NCBI GenBank assembly: GCA_027068085.1
Contig: JAMOUQ010000054.1
Location: forward strand, 1-64,000
DNA length: 64,000 nucleotides
Origin: Desulfobacteraceae bacterium
GTDB taxonomy: Bacteria > Desulfobacterota > Desulfobacteria > Desulfobacterales > Desulfosarcinaceae
Direction: 5' to 3'
The translations under genes were made by a program, and so were the position numbers. This document shows, one piece after another, positions 9,929 through 19,290 of this stretch; the stretch's first letter is position 1, and the number at the start of each line of letters is the position of its first letter. Below the pieces are notes generated by a model, which did no database searches, was not told the origin of the DNA, and was given only the letters and a program-made list of their open reading frames with translations.

Positions 9929-10293
9929 ACCGGCATCAGCGCCTGGGACGGCAGGCAGAAGATCTGGCTGCCCGGCATCTGAAGAAACTGGGCTATACCA
10001 TCGTGGAACGCAATTTCAAAACAGCGCTGGGAGAAATAGACCTTGTGGCCCGTCACGAAAACGACCTGGTTTTCGTGGAAGTCAAGGCCCGCAGCTCCGA
10101 CAGGTTCGGCAGCCCGGCCGAAGCCGTAACTTTTGCCAAACAGCGCAAACTGTCCATGCTGGCCCTCGAATACCTCAGGCGCAACGGCCTTGAGGATGTG
10201 AGCGCCAGGTTCGACGTGGTGACCGTCGATGCCGGCCGCCGGCCGCCAAGGGTAGAGGTGATCGCCAATGCCTTCGACCTGGCCTATGGATGA
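9922..10293 (+). CDS. yraN: YraN/UPF0102 family nuclease-fold protein
   Basis: 123 residues. The PD-(D/E)xK-like core is intact: GEIDLVARH followed by LVFVEVKAR. RLGRQAEDLAARHLKKLGY at the N-terminus is typical. The family is widespread beside rnhB and rsmI, and its biochemical role is not settled. It overlaps rnhB by seven bases and rsmI by eight, so the three are co-translated. Confidence 0.93.
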   Translation: MLNRHQRLGRQAEDLAARHLKKLGYTIVERNFKTALGEIDLVARHENDLVFVEVKARSSDRFGSPAEAVTFAKQRKLSMLALEYLRRNGLEDVSARFDVVTVDAGRRPPRVEVIANAFDLAYG

Positions 10294-11155
10294 CAAACCG
10301 GCCGTGGAGGCCGGAACCCTGTATCTGGTGGCCACACCCATCGGCAACCGGGCCGACATAACCCTCAGGGCCCTGGCGGTGCTGGAACAGGCCGACGTGG
10401 TGGCCGCCGAAGACACCCGCACCAGCGGCCGCCTCCTGGCAGGCTATGGCATTCAGCGCGGACTCGTGGCCTACCACGAACACAATGAAACCCGCCAGGC
10501 GGCCCGCTTGCTGCAGGAGCTGGAATCCGGCCGCAGCGTGGCCCTGGTAAGCGACGCGGGCACCCCCCTTGTATCCGACCCCGGCTACCGCCTGGTGGCG
10601 GCCGCAGCGGACAGGCAGATCAAGATCGTTCCCGTCCCGGGGGCCTCGGCCCTTACAGCCGCCCTGAGCGCTTCGGGACTGCCGACGGATTCATTCGTCT
10701 TTGCCGGGTTCCCGGCCCGCAGACCGGGCAGACGCAGGCGGCAGCTGGAAAGCCTGGCCGCAGACAGGCGCACTCTGATTTTTTTCGAATCCCCGCGCAG
10801 GCTGCTCGGCCTGCTGGAAGACCTGCAACAGGTCATGGGCAACCGCCAGGTGGTGGTGGCCCGCGAGCTGACCAAGCTGCACGAGGAATTCATCCGCGGC
10901 ACCGTGGGCCATGTCATCTGCCGGCTCCGGGACCGGCCGGCGATCAAGGGCGAGGTAACGCTTTTGGTGGCCGGTGCCGATAAGAAAAATACAGCCGCGG
11001 GCCGGCAAGAGCTGGACCGGGCCCTGGCAGCGGCCCTTGAAGAAACCGGCGGTTCTGCCTCTGCCGCCGCCTCCCTGGTGGCCCAACGGCTCGGGACCGG
11101 ACGCCGGCTGGTCTACCGCCGGGCCGTTGAGCTCAAAAAGGCCCGCGGCAGTTGA
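10286..11155 (+). CDS. rsmI: 16S rRNA (cytidine-1402-2'-O)-methyltransferase RsmI
   Basis: 289 residues from the ATG at 10286, which overlaps the yraN stop. Tetrapyrrole-methylase fold: GTLYLVATPIGNRADITLRA, AAEDTRTSGRLL, VALVSDAGTPLVSDPGY and PVPGASALTAALSASGL. By family it methylates C1402 in the ribosomal decoding centre together with RsmH. An in-frame ATG at 10268 would add only six residues. It ends the operon. Confidence 0.96.
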   Translation: MDDKPAVEAGTLYLVATPIGNRADITLRALAVLEQADVVAAEDTRTSGRLLAGYGIQRGLVAYHEHNETRQAARLLQELESGRSVALVSDAGTPLVSDPGYRLVAAAADRQIKIVPVPGASALTAALSASGLPTDSFVFAGFPARRPGRRRRQLESLAADRRTLIFFESPRRLLGLLEDLQQVMGNRQVVVARELTKLHEEFIRGTVGHVICRLRDRPAIKGEVTLLVAGADKKNTAAGRQELDRALAAALEETGGSASAAASLVAQRLGTGRRLVYRRAVELKKARGS

Positions 11156-11234
11156 GACAAATCAGCAAACCACAACCCCGGAAGGGGCGTGGAGGCGTTT
11201 CCCTTTTGCCGGAAACGTCGAAAAAGGAGTCAAC

Positions 11235-13397
11235 ATGAGCAACCTGGATGCCATCTTCGCGCCCCGGTCGGTGGCCGTGGTGGGCGCCTCCACCGTGCCC
11301 GGAAAGGTGGGCCACGATATTTTCGTCAACATCCTGCGGGGAGGGTTCACCGGCACCTTGTACCCGGTCAATCCTTCGGCCCGGTCAGTCGCCAGCGTCC
11401 GGGCCTACCCCAGAATCTCTGAAATCCCCGACCCCATCGACCTGGGAATGATCATTCTGCCCCCTCCTCTGGCCCTGAAGGCCGTGCAGGAAGCGGTCGA
11501 AAACGGGGTAAAGGGAATCGTCATCGTCTCGGCCGGTTTCCGGGAAGTCGGTGAGGAGGGACGCCGGATAGAAGACCGCATCGTGGCGGTCTGCCGGGAG
11601 GCCGGAGTAAGGATGATCGGACCCAACTGCCTGGGGGTGATCAACCCCCTGCAGGCGGTCCGCCTCAACGCCAGTTTCTCGGCCCGCATGCCGGCTCCGG
11701 GCAATATCTCATTCATCTCCCAGAGCGGGGCCCTGTGCACGGCGGTGCTGGACTTCGCCGCCGACCGCGAGTTCGGTTTTTCCAAGTTCATCTCCATCGG
11801 CAACAAGGCCGACGTGGACGAGCTGGACCTGCTGTGCTACCTGCACAGGGACACCGACACCGAGGTCATCATGCTCTACCTGGAAGAGCTGCGCCGGGGC
11901 CCTGAATTCATCTCCACGGTAAAAGAGATCACCTCGGGCGACTTCCGGCCCAAGCCGGTGCTGGTGATCAAGTCGGGCCGCACCAGCGCCGGGGCCCAGG
12001 CCGCGGCTTCCCATACCGGGGCCCTGGCCGGAACCGAGGGGGTCTACGATGCGATCTTCAAGCAGTCGGGCATCATCCGGGTGGACACAATCGACGAGCT
12101 GTTCGATTTTGCCAGCGCCTTTGCCTACAAGAACGAAAGCGAGCTGGGCAAGCTGCGCCGCAAGGTTCCCAGCGGCAACAAGGTGGCCATCGTGACCAAC
12201 GCGGGCGGACCGGGCATTGTGGCCACCGACATGACAGTTTCCTCCGGCCTGGAACTGGCCCGTTTCTCACCCGAGACCGTGGAAGTGCTTGCCAGTCACC
12301 TGCCCCAGACGGCCAACCTTCACAACCCGGTGGACGTCATCGGTGATGCGGCCTCGGACCGCTACGAAAACGCCCTGGCCGCGGTCATCCGCGACCAGAA
12401 CGTGGACGGCGCCCTGGTGATCCTCACTCCCCAGTCAATGACCAACGTGCTGGAAACGGCCAAGGCCATCGTCCGCATCGCCCGCCGCTCCCCCAAGCCT
12501 ATCCTGTGCTGTTTCATGGGAATCATCGACGTGTCGGCCGGGGTCAAGTACCTCCAGGAGCACGGGGTGCCGGTATATCGCTTTCCGGAAAACGCGGCCA
12601 AGGCCTTCGGGGCCCTCTACAAGTATTCCCGGTGGCTCAACCGTCAGCACCTGGCGCAGTTCAAGCTGAGCCACGACCGGGAGCGGGCCTCCCGGCTCAT
12701 CGAAGGCTACCTGAAAGAAGGCCGGAGCTACCTGGGAGAGCTGGAAGGGCTGGAGCTGCTGAGCTGTTATGGCTTCAAGACCCTGGCCACCGAGCTTGCC
12801 GCCGGACCGGACCAGGCGGTGGAGCTGGCCGAAAAAATCGGTTATCCGGTGGTGATGAAAATCGTCAGCCCCCAGATCGTTCACAAGTCGGATGCCGGCG
12901 GAGTGCGGGTCGGCCTCCAAAACGCCGATCAGGTCCGCCAGGCCTTCCAGCAGATAACGGCCGCGGCCCGCACCTTCGACCCGAAGGCCGAGATCAGGGG
13001 AGTGCTGGTCCAGCAGATGGCTCCCGAGGGCGTGGAACTGATCATGGGCATGAACCGCTATCCGGTCTTCGGCCCCCTGCTCATGTTCGGTATAGGCGGC
13101 GTGCTGGTGGAAGTCTTCCAGGACGTGGTCTTCAGGCTGGCGCCCATCGGTCGCAACGAGGCCCGCAGAATGATCCGTTCGATCAAGGGCTACCGCCTGC
13201 TGGAAGAATTCCGCGGCCGCCCCCGCACCGACCTGACGGCCCTGGAAAAACTGACAGTCAGCCTCTCGGACATGGTATCCGACCATCCGGAAATAGCCGA
13301 ACTGGACATCAATCCCCTGCTGGTGCACCAGGAAGGCCGGGGCGCCACCGTGGCCGACTGCCGCATCATCCTCAAGCCCGCGGACAAGGATCGATAG
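11235..13397 (+). CDS. Acyl/acetyl-CoA synthetase (ADP-forming), fused alpha-beta
   Basis: 720 residues from the ATG at 11235, which has AAAAAGGAG six bases upstream. The N-terminal CoA-binding Rossmann domain starts IFAPRSVAVVGAS. A flavodoxin-like ligase region contains FISQSGALCTAVLDFA and a candidate phospho-His segment AAASHTGALAGTEGVYDAIF. The ATP-grasp half begins near residue 490 (IGYPVVMKIVSPQIVHKSDAGGV) and ends with AELDINPLLVHQ. By family it interconverts acyl-CoA, ADP and phosphate with acid, ATP and CoA. Substrate range (acetate, branched-chain or other) cannot be read. The fused arrangement resembles the archaeal/Pat-like ACD family without the acetyltransferase domain. Confidence 0.9.
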   Translation: MSNLDAIFAPRSVAVVGASTVPGKVGHDIFVNILRGGFTGTLYPVNPSARSVASVRAYPRISEIPDPIDLGMIILPPPLALKAVQEAVENGVKGIVIVSAGFREVGEEGRRIEDRIVAVCREAGVRMIGPNCLGVINPLQAVRLNASFSARMPAPGNISFISQSGALCTAVLDFAADREFGFSKFISIGNKADVDELDLLCYLHRDTDTEVIMLYLEELRRGPEFISTVKEITSGDFRPKPVLVIKSGRTSAGAQAAASHTGALAGTEGVYDAIFKQSGIIRVDTIDELFDFASAFAYKNESELGKLRRKVPSGNKVAIVTNAGGPGIVATDMTVSSGLELARFSPETVEVLASHLPQTANLHNPVDVIGDAASDRYENALAAVIRDQNVDGALVILTPQSMTNVLETAKAIVRIARRSPKPILCCFMGIIDVSAGVKYLQEHGVPVYRFPENAAKAFGALYKYSRWLNRQHLAQFKLSHDRERASRLIEGYLKEGRSYLGELEGLELLSCYGFKTLATELAAGPDQAVELAEKIGYPVVMKIVSPQIVHKSDAGGVRVGLQNADQVRQAFQQITAAARTFDPKAEIRGVLVQQMAPEGVELIMGMNRYPVFGPLLMFGIGGVLVEVFQDVVFRLAPIGRNEARRMIRSIKGYRLLEEFRGRPRTDLTALEKLTVSLSDMVSDHPEIAELDINPLLVHQEGRGATVADCRIILKPADKDR

Positions 13398-13400
13398 GCC

Positions 13401-13997
13401 ATGCCCGCCGACCGGCCCGATCCCGGAGTGCTGCACCCGGTCATCCTGTCGGTTCCGGAAAGCCGCACCGCCCTTTCCGGCCGCCGCCAGGTGGAGTATC
13501 TCAGCCGCATGGCCCGGCAGGCGGCCAGCCGGTCGGCAGGACTGAGCGGCATGGTTCTGGATCAATTCCCCAAGGACGACAGGGGCACTCCCCTTGCCTG
13601 CCGGGGAGTCTGCTGGTCATTGTCCCACAAGCCTCAAAAAGTGGCCGGCGTGGTTGCCCGGTCCCCGGTGGGCATCGACCTGGAGAAGGTCAGACCGGTG
13701 CATCCGGGCCTTTTCCGGCGCATTGCCTCGGAAAAGGAGTGGCGGCTTGTGGGCGCACGGGATCTGACTGCCCTTTTCATGGTCTGGACGGCCAAGGAAG
13801 CCGTCCTCAAAGCCACCGGCCGGGGCCTGGCCGGCCTGTCCCGGTGCCGGATCAAAGAAGTGCATTCCGGCCGGGGCCTCATCCTGGAGGCCGGCAGAAC
13901 CTGCTGGAACGTAGAACATTGCACGATCGGCGGCGGTTTCATGGCCGCAGTCACAGCCGCAGGGAAAAACGCAGTGATCTGGCACGTTGAGCGATGA
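13401..13997 (+). CDS. 4'-phosphopantetheinyl transferase (Sfp-type)
   Basis: 198 residues. The Mg/CoA motif VGIDLEKVRPV and the WTAKEAVLKATGRGL motif are both present, as is SLSHKPQKVAGVVA. By family it loads phosphopantetheine from CoA onto carrier proteins. It starts four bases after the acyl-CoA synthetase, so the two are probably co-transcribed. No carrier-protein, PKS or fatty-acid gene lies nearby, so the target is unknown. It could serve as the cell's general enzyme. Confidence 0.85.
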   Translation: MPADRPDPGVLHPVILSVPESRTALSGRRQVEYLSRMARQAASRSAGLSGMVLDQFPKDDRGTPLACRGVCWSLSHKPQKVAGVVARSPVGIDLEKVRPVHPGLFRRIASEKEWRLVGARDLTALFMVWTAKEAVLKATGRGLAGLSRCRIKEVHSGRGLILEAGRTCWNVEHCTIGGGFMAAVTAAGKNAVIWHVER

Positions 13998-14034
13998 CTG
14001 AGAATAACCATCTACTGCTTCAGGGAGAATTGAA

Positions 14035-15618
14035 ATGTACGTTACTTTTTACGGCGCTGTAAGAGAGGTTACCGGTTCCCTCCATGTCCTGGCCACGGCA
14101 CACGACCATTTGGTGCTCGACTGCGGTCTCTTCCAGGGCCGTCGCAAAAAAACGGCCGAAAAGAACCGGGTCCTGCCCTTCGACCCGGCCATAATAACCA
14201 GCGTTATTCTGTCCCACGCCCATATCGACCACTCGGGCCGGATTCCCCTGCTGGCCCGCAACGGTTTTGCCGGCAGGATCGTCTGCACCCGGGTCACCCG
14301 GGACGCCTGCGGCTACCTGCTGCCCGACGCGGCCCATATTCAGCAATCAGACGCCAACTACCTCAATTACAAGACCGCCCGGGCCGCCCTGCACAGAATC
14401 GAAAACCAGGGTTCCGGCTCCGGAAAGAAAAAGCGCAGAGCCAAGACAGCCCTCAAGACCAATGGCCACAGGCTCGACCTGGAGGCCATCGACCGGGTCA
14501 TCTCCTCCTTGCGCCTGGAAAAGGTAGAGCCCCTGTACACGGCCGCCGACGCCGACCACGCCCTGGGGCTCTTCGACAGTGTCCCTTACCGTACCACCGT
14601 GACCGTGGGCCGGAATCTTGAATGCACCTTTTACGAAGCCGGCCACATCCTCGGCTCGGCCATCAGCATCATCCGGTACCGGGAAAAGGGCCGTATCTAC
14701 AGTGTCGGTTTCACCGGCGACCTGGGCCGTTTTCAAAAGCCGATCCTGCGCGACCCGGCCCTGGATTTTCCGCCGGAACACCGCCGCCTGGACCTTCTGA
14801 TCATGGAGAGCACCTACGGAGACCGGACCCATGAACCGGTGGGAGACATGCGCTCGACCCTCAAACAGGTGGTGGCCGAAACCTACCGGCGGAAAGGCTG
14901 CGTGGTGATACCGGCCTTTGCCTACGGCCGGACCCAGGAGCTGCTCTACGTGCTGCACGAACTTTTCGACCGGGGAGAGCTGCCCAAGATACCGGTCTAC
15001 GTGGACAGCCCCCTGGCAACCAACATCACCCGCGTCTTTGGTGAACATCCCGAAGTCTACGACCGGGAAACCCATCGAACCTTCCTGGAAAAAGGAGAAA
15101 ACCCCTTCCGCTTCGACCGCCTCCGTTTCGTCGAATCGGTGGAAGAATCCATGGCCCTGATGCGCGACACCCGGCCCCACATCGTGCTGTCGGCCTCGGG
15201 CATGTGTGAAGCCGGCCGCATCCTCCACCACCTGCGCTACAAGATCCACAACGAGCGCAACACCATCCTGATCGTCGGCTACATGGCCAAACACACCCTG
15301 GGCCGCCGTATCCTGGAACTGGGCACCCGGTGGGAAGCCGAAGGCCGCAAGGGCAAGCCGCCCATTGTCCGGCTGCTGAACAAGGAATATCCCCTCAAGG
15401 CCCGCGTGGTCCAGATGGGAGGGTTTTCGGCCCACGCCGACAGGGATGAAATGCTGAAATTTCTGCGGGAGTCCAACCTGAAAATAGACCAGGTGGCCGT
15501 GGTCCACGGCGAAGAAGACCAGTCCCTGGCCTTTGCCAAGCTTTTGAACCGCAACGGTTACCGGGCCATGGTACCCAGGGCGGGGCAGATTTTGGGGATC
15601 AGAGGCCGCAGGAAATGA
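14035..15618 (+). CDS. MBL-fold beta-CASP RNase (CPSF/Ysh1-like)
   Basis: 527 residues. The metallo-beta-lactamase signature is HAHIDHSGRIP, with YEAGHILGSA and FTGDLG supplying other ligands. The beta-CASP cap shows PVYVDSPLATNITRVF and SASGMCEAGRILHHL. The RMMBL tail ends GGFSAHADRDEM and VVHGEEDQ. By family such proteins are zinc-dependent RNA endo/exonucleases acting in the cytoplasm. It begins 37 bases after the previous gene, preceded by GGGAGAA. A stable hairpin follows the gene. Confidence 0.92.
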   Translation: MYVTFYGAVREVTGSLHVLATAHDHLVLDCGLFQGRRKKTAEKNRVLPFDPAIITSVILSHAHIDHSGRIPLLARNGFAGRIVCTRVTRDACGYLLPDAAHIQQSDANYLNYKTARAALHRIENQGSGSGKKKRRAKTALKTNGHRLDLEAIDRVISSLRLEKVEPLYTAADADHALGLFDSVPYRTTVTVGRNLECTFYEAGHILGSAISIIRYREKGRIYSVGFTGDLGRFQKPILRDPALDFPPEHRRLDLLIMESTYGDRTHEPVGDMRSTLKQVVAETYRRKGCVVIPAFAYGRTQELLYVLHELFDRGELPKIPVYVDSPLATNITRVFGEHPEVYDRETHRTFLEKGENPFRFDRLRFVESVEESMALMRDTRPHIVLSASGMCEAGRILHHLRYKIHNERNTILIVGYMAKHTLGRRILELGTRWEAEGRKGKPPIVRLLNKEYPLKARVVQMGGFSAHADRDEMLKFLRESNLKIDQVAVVHGEEDQSLAFAKLLNRNGYRAMVPRAGQILGIRGRRK

Positions 15619-15675
15619 CGGGTATCAGGATCCAGATACCGGCAAACAGTCTGAACCGACACCGGAATTTTGTCT

Positions 15676-15705
15676 TTCCGGAACCGGGAGGTCCCGGTTC
15701 CGGAA
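15676..15705. terminator. 14-bp perfect inverted repeat between convergent genes
   Basis: TTCCGGAACCGGGA, a GG centre, then TCCCGGTTCCGGAA. It lies between the beta-CASP stop and the MscS stop. There is only a weak T-rich tail (TTAATTT), so it may act as a bidirectional terminator. Confidence 0.6.
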
Positions 15706-15724
15706 GTTAATTTCAGGCACCTTC

Positions 15725-16549
15725 TCAGGCCGCCTGGCTCTGCTGGAGATGAACGTCCATCTGGGGAAAGGGAATCGAAATGCCGTTTTCTTCCAGGGCC
15801 TGCTTGGCCTTTTCCATGGTCCCGAAATAAACCGCCCAGTAATCGCTCGCCTTGCTCCAGGGACGCAGCACCAGGTTGACCGAACTGTCGGCCAGTTCTG
15901 AAACGGCCACCATCGGTGCGGGATCTTTCAGTACCAGGGGATTTTCTTTTACCAGATCCAGCAGAATCTGTTTGGCTTTGGCAATATCGGCTTCATAGGC
16001 GATTCCGATAACCATGTCCACCCTGAGCCTGCCTTCGGCCGAATAGTTCACCAGGGAACCGTTGGAGATGGCTCCGTTGGGAATCACGATCCGCTTGTTG
16101 TCCGGCGAAAGCAAAATTGTGTTGAAGATCTGGACTTCCTTGACCACTCCCAGGTGACCCTGGGTCTCGATCAGGTCGCCCACGGTGTAGGGCCGGAAAA
16201 TCAGGATCAACACTCCGCCTGCGAAATTGGCCAGACTGCCCTGCAGCGCCAGGCCGACGGCCAGGCCGGCGGCACCCAAAACGGCAATGAACGAAGTGGT
16301 GGCCACCCCGACCATGGAAGCGATGCTGATAAACAGAAGCACCTTCAGGCCCCAGCCCACCAGGCTGGTCAGGAAAGGAATCAGGGTTTTGTCCGTTTTG
16401 GATTTTTCCATCGAAAGACGAACGACCTTCACCAGCCCCCTGATTATCCATAGACCGATGAACAGGGTAAGCAGGGCCAGGACCAGCTTGGGGGCATAAC
16501 CGACGACAAGTTCCAGTGCTTTTTGGCTCAAGACGCTGATGTTTTCCAT
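15725..16549 (-). CDS. Small-conductance mechanosensitive channel (MscS family)
   Basis: 274 residues, close to E. coli MscS. Three membrane helices lie in about the first 120 residues. The pore helix is the Gly/Ala-rich VLGAAGLAVGLALQGSLANFAG. The beta domain follows, with FRPYTVGDLIETQGHLG and IPNGAISNGSLVNYSAEG. By family it releases solutes during hypo-osmotic shock. AAAAGGAG precedes the ATG. It stands alone, convergent with the beta-CASP nuclease. Confidence 0.95.
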   Translation of the reverse strand: MENISVLSQKALELVVGYAPKLVLALLTLFIGLWIIRGLVKVVRLSMEKSKTDKTLIPFLTSLVGWGLKVLLFISIASMVGVATTSFIAVLGAAGLAVGLALQGSLANFAGGVLILIFRPYTVGDLIETQGHLGVVKEVQIFNTILLSPDNKRIVIPNGAISNGSLVNYSAEGRLRVDMVIGIAYEADIAKAKQILLDLVKENPLVLKDPAPMVAVSELADSSVNLVLRPWSKASDYWAVYFGTMEKAKQALEENGISIPFPQMDVHLQQSQAA

Positions 16550-17601
16550 GATTGCTCCTTTTCGTTTCTATGTTTATATTGCGACACCGAAATCGGATTG
16601 CCTGCAAACCCCATCTCCCGGCACCTGCCTATAACCGGAAACATGCATCCGTTGGCCGGTAAAAAAACAAGACCCCCGAATATGCGGGCTCCAAACGAAC
16701 CTTCACCCCGAAACAGGGCGGATTTCATCTGCCCGCACGACAGGGCAATGCAAACAGGAGAGGGCGGTGACCCGGACTTCGGCCTTTCCCGCGGGTAAAG
16801 ACGCGGGTTGCCCGAAAATTGTCCGGTAACCGTATTCTGTAACTTTTTTCACAATACAGACGATTGTTCAGCACGGAAAAGCCGGTCCGAGGCAAGAAGA
16901 GATGAATCCAGGATCAGGACGCGAACTGCCGGCACGGAAACCGTTCTGCCAGTACCCCCGCGGGGAGGGATTGCATTGGCCCTGCACCCCGAAAACGACA
17001 GGAGACCGGCCGGGCCCGGGAAGTTTCCGGGATTAGCGCAGGGAAAATCAAAAAAACAATCAACCGATCATACCAGGGATCGGGAAGATGGCCTTCCCTG
17101 CCATGAACGGTTTGAAAAAAGCCCCTGAATCAAAGATTGATAACTGCACGCGATTTGTCAAGAACGGAGTTGGTGAAGATGGTCAGCGGGCACCTGCCAA
17201 AACCGTCCCCGGCCATGCCGGGATGACCGGGGAACGTATAATTCCTATCAAAACAATCAGGAAAACAAAAGCCAATTATGAAAAGCCATTACATGAATCC
17301 GGCAAGCGGTCCGAAAAGCTGAATTTGCTTGTGGCGGGCCGCCATGACTTCATACAACATGCCTGATTTATAAGTGATTTTGCCAAATCACCCTTGACAA
17401 ACCCTTTGACAGCCGGTATCTGAACCTGAGTCATTGGCCGCCGGATTTTATTGCCGTTGTTCAGTGGGTCCTTCCAGACGGCGATAATAATGTGGTTTTA
17501 TTATTTAACCGTTTTCCTGATCCAATTCCTGCAAAAAATGACTTTCTTATCAACCCAATTACCAAATTTCAAATCTTTTCATTTGCCTGACAGGAGGAGC
17601 C
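16550..17601. other. About 1 kb without a recognisable gene
   Basis: Only short frames of low coding quality are present on either strand, and none resembles a family I know. The left part is GC-rich with small stems such as CCCGCG...CGCGGG near 16790. The last 200 bases before metV are AT-rich and hold a candidate promoter. No tRNA and no riboswitch of a known class was recognised. It may contain an sRNA or a decayed gene. Confidence 0.5.
17394..17422 (+). promoter_or_regulatory. Putative sigma-70 promoter for metV operon
   Basis: TTGACA and TATCTG are separated by 17 bases, about 180 bases upstream of metV. The -35 is perfect and the -10 is weak. A second TTGACA lies inside the spacer. The long AT-rich leader could carry regulation. 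Confidence 0.4.
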
Positions 17602-18276
17602 ATGATTGTTGCTGAAAGGAAACCCTTCGAAGAGATCAAGGCCATGGTATCGGGCTACAAAAAGGTCCTGACCGTCGGCTGCGGAACCTGTGTGGCCGTG
17701 TGCCTGGCCGGAGGGTCAAAGGAGGTGGCAACCCTTAACGCCGAGTTGGAGCTTGCCCTGGGCAAGGATGGAATAAGTCCGGGGGCCGCCACCGTGGAGC
17801 GCCAGTGCGACATGGAATTTCTGGCCGAACTAGACCCCCTGGCCGAGCAGTACGATGCTTTCATTTCCATGGCCTGCGGAGCCGGAATCCAGTTCCTGGC
17901 AGAACGTTTCCCTGACAAGCCCGTCTTTCCGGCGGTCAACACCTCTTTCATCGGGGTCAACCTCGACGTCGGCTGGTACGAAGAAAAATGCCGCGCCTGC
18001 GGAACCTGCGTCCTGGGAACAACCGGCGGCATATGTCCGGTCACCATGTGCGCCAAGAGCCTTTTCAACGGTCCCTGCGGAGGCACCAACAACGGCAGCT
18101 GCGAAATCAACACCGACCAGCCCTGCGCCTGGTACCGGATTCACGAACGGCTGTCCGCCCAGGGCCGGCTCGAGCAGATAATGGAGATTTCACCGGCCAA
18201 CGACTGGAGCAATCAGAAGCCCAGAAAAATCATCCAGCCCGGTTATGAGGAACGCATCAAAGCCCTGCAGGGGTGA
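17602..18276 (+). CDS. metV: MetV: zinc/iron-sulfur partner of methylene-THF reductase
   Basis: 224 residues of the MTHFR C-terminal (PF12225) family. Cysteine motifs are VGCGTCVAVC at the N-terminus and CRACGTCVLGTTGGICP, then CAKSLFNGPCGG and GSCEI. In acetogens MetV binds an iron-sulfur cluster plus zinc and forms a complex with MetF. AGGAGGAG precedes the ATG. It is first in metV-metF-hdrA-mvhD, with 48 bases to metF. By family it would link MetF's flavin to an electron donor other than NAD(P)H. Confidence 0.9.
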   Translation: MIVAERKPFEEIKAMVSGYKKVLTVGCGTCVAVCLAGGSKEVATLNAELELALGKDGISPGAATVERQCDMEFLAELDPLAEQYDAFISMACGAGIQFLAERFPDKPVFPAVNTSFIGVNLDVGWYEEKCRACGTCVLGTTGGICPVTMCAKSLFNGPCGGTNNGSCEINTDQPCAWYRIHERLSAQGRLEQIMEISPANDWSNQKPRKIIQPGYEERIKALQG

Positions 18277-18324
18277 AAAGCCTGCTGAAACGGTTGGACA
18301 ATCAAATATTTTCGTGAGGGAGAC

Positions 18325-19254
18325 ATGGACATGAAATCAGGTAGCAGACTGGAAAGGGTTCTCAAGGCCGGACACTTCGCTTTCACCGGTGAAGTAGGGC
18401 CGCCGCGGGGAGCCAATGTGGAGGCTTTGAAAAAAAAGATTTCCTATCTCAAAGGCTGTGTCGACATGGCCAACATAACCGACAATCAGACCGCCATGGT
18501 CAGGATGTCCAGCTGGGCCGCGTCCCTTTTCTGCATTCAGGAAGGCCTTGAACCCAACTACCAAATGGTCTGCCGGGACAGAAACCGCCTGGCCATGCAG
18601 GCCGACATCCTGGGAGCCTATTCCCACGGTATCCGCAATATCCTCTGCCTTTCGGGAGACCATCAGATGTTCGGCGATCACCCCCAGGCCAAGGGGGTCT
18701 ACGACATCGATTCCATGCAGCTCATCCAGATGGTCAAGCAGATGCGCGACGAGGGCAAGTTCCAGGGCGGTGCCGACATAGACGAGCCGCCCAAGCTTTT
18801 TATAGGAGCAGCGGCCAATCCTTTTGCCGAACCGTTCGAATGGAGGGTTCACCGCCTGGCCAAGAAAGTCCGGGCCGGGGCCGACTTCATCCAGACCCAG
18901 TGCGTGTACAACATGGACAAGATCAGACAATGGATCAAGCGGGCCAACGACATGGGCCTGACCGAGCAGGTCTACATCCTGCCGGGAATCACGCCCATGA
19001 AAAGCGTCGGTATGGCCAACTACATGAAGAACAAGGTGCCCGGAATGGATGTTCCGGATGAAATCATCAAGCGCCTGAAAGGGGTCGAGAAAAAGAAGGT
19101 CGCCGACGAGGGAATCAAGATCGCCTGCGAACAGATAGAGGAATTCAAAGAGATGAAAGGGGTTGCCGGAGTTCATCTCATGGCCATTGAATGGGAGCAC
19201 AGGGTGCCGGAGATAGCCGAAAGAGCGGGCATGCTGCCAAGGCCGGAAGTTTGA
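18325..19254 (+). CDS. metF: 5,10-methylenetetrahydrofolate reductase MetF
   Basis: 309 residues, a TIM-barrel flavoprotein. FAFTGEVGPPRGANVE carries the catalytic-region Glu. NITDNQTAMVRMS, NILCLSGDH and GADFIQTQCVYNMDKI are conserved blocks. By family it interconverts methylene-THF and methyl-THF, the last folate step of the Wood-Ljungdahl methyl branch. Linkage to metV and Hdr-type genes indicates the anaerobic, complex-forming type. The start is the ATG at 18325, with GAGGGAG upstream. Confidence 0.95.
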   Translation: MDMKSGSRLERVLKAGHFAFTGEVGPPRGANVEALKKKISYLKGCVDMANITDNQTAMVRMSSWAASLFCIQEGLEPNYQMVCRDRNRLAMQADILGAYSHGIRNILCLSGDHQMFGDHPQAKGVYDIDSMQLIQMVKQMRDEGKFQGGADIDEPPKLFIGAAANPFAEPFEWRVHRLAKKVRAGADFIQTQCVYNMDKIRQWIKRANDMGLTEQVYILPGITPMKSVGMANYMKNKVPGMDVPDEIIKRLKGVEKKKVADEGIKIACEQIEEFKEMKGVAGVHLMAIEWEHRVPEIAERAGMLPRPEV

Positions 19255-19290
19255 TACCTGATATCCAACAAGAAATAAGGAGTTTCCAAA

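Noticed and set aside
10974-11234. Extension of the acyl-CoA synthetase frame into rsmI
   Set aside because: The extra 87 residues are Pro/Arg-rich shadow sequence; the ATG at 11235 has an excellent ribosome site and the CoA-binding motif starts right after.
14035-15618. Plain metallo-beta-lactamase (antibiotic resistance)
   Set aside because: Beta-CASP and RMMBL motifs identify an RNA-processing nuclease.
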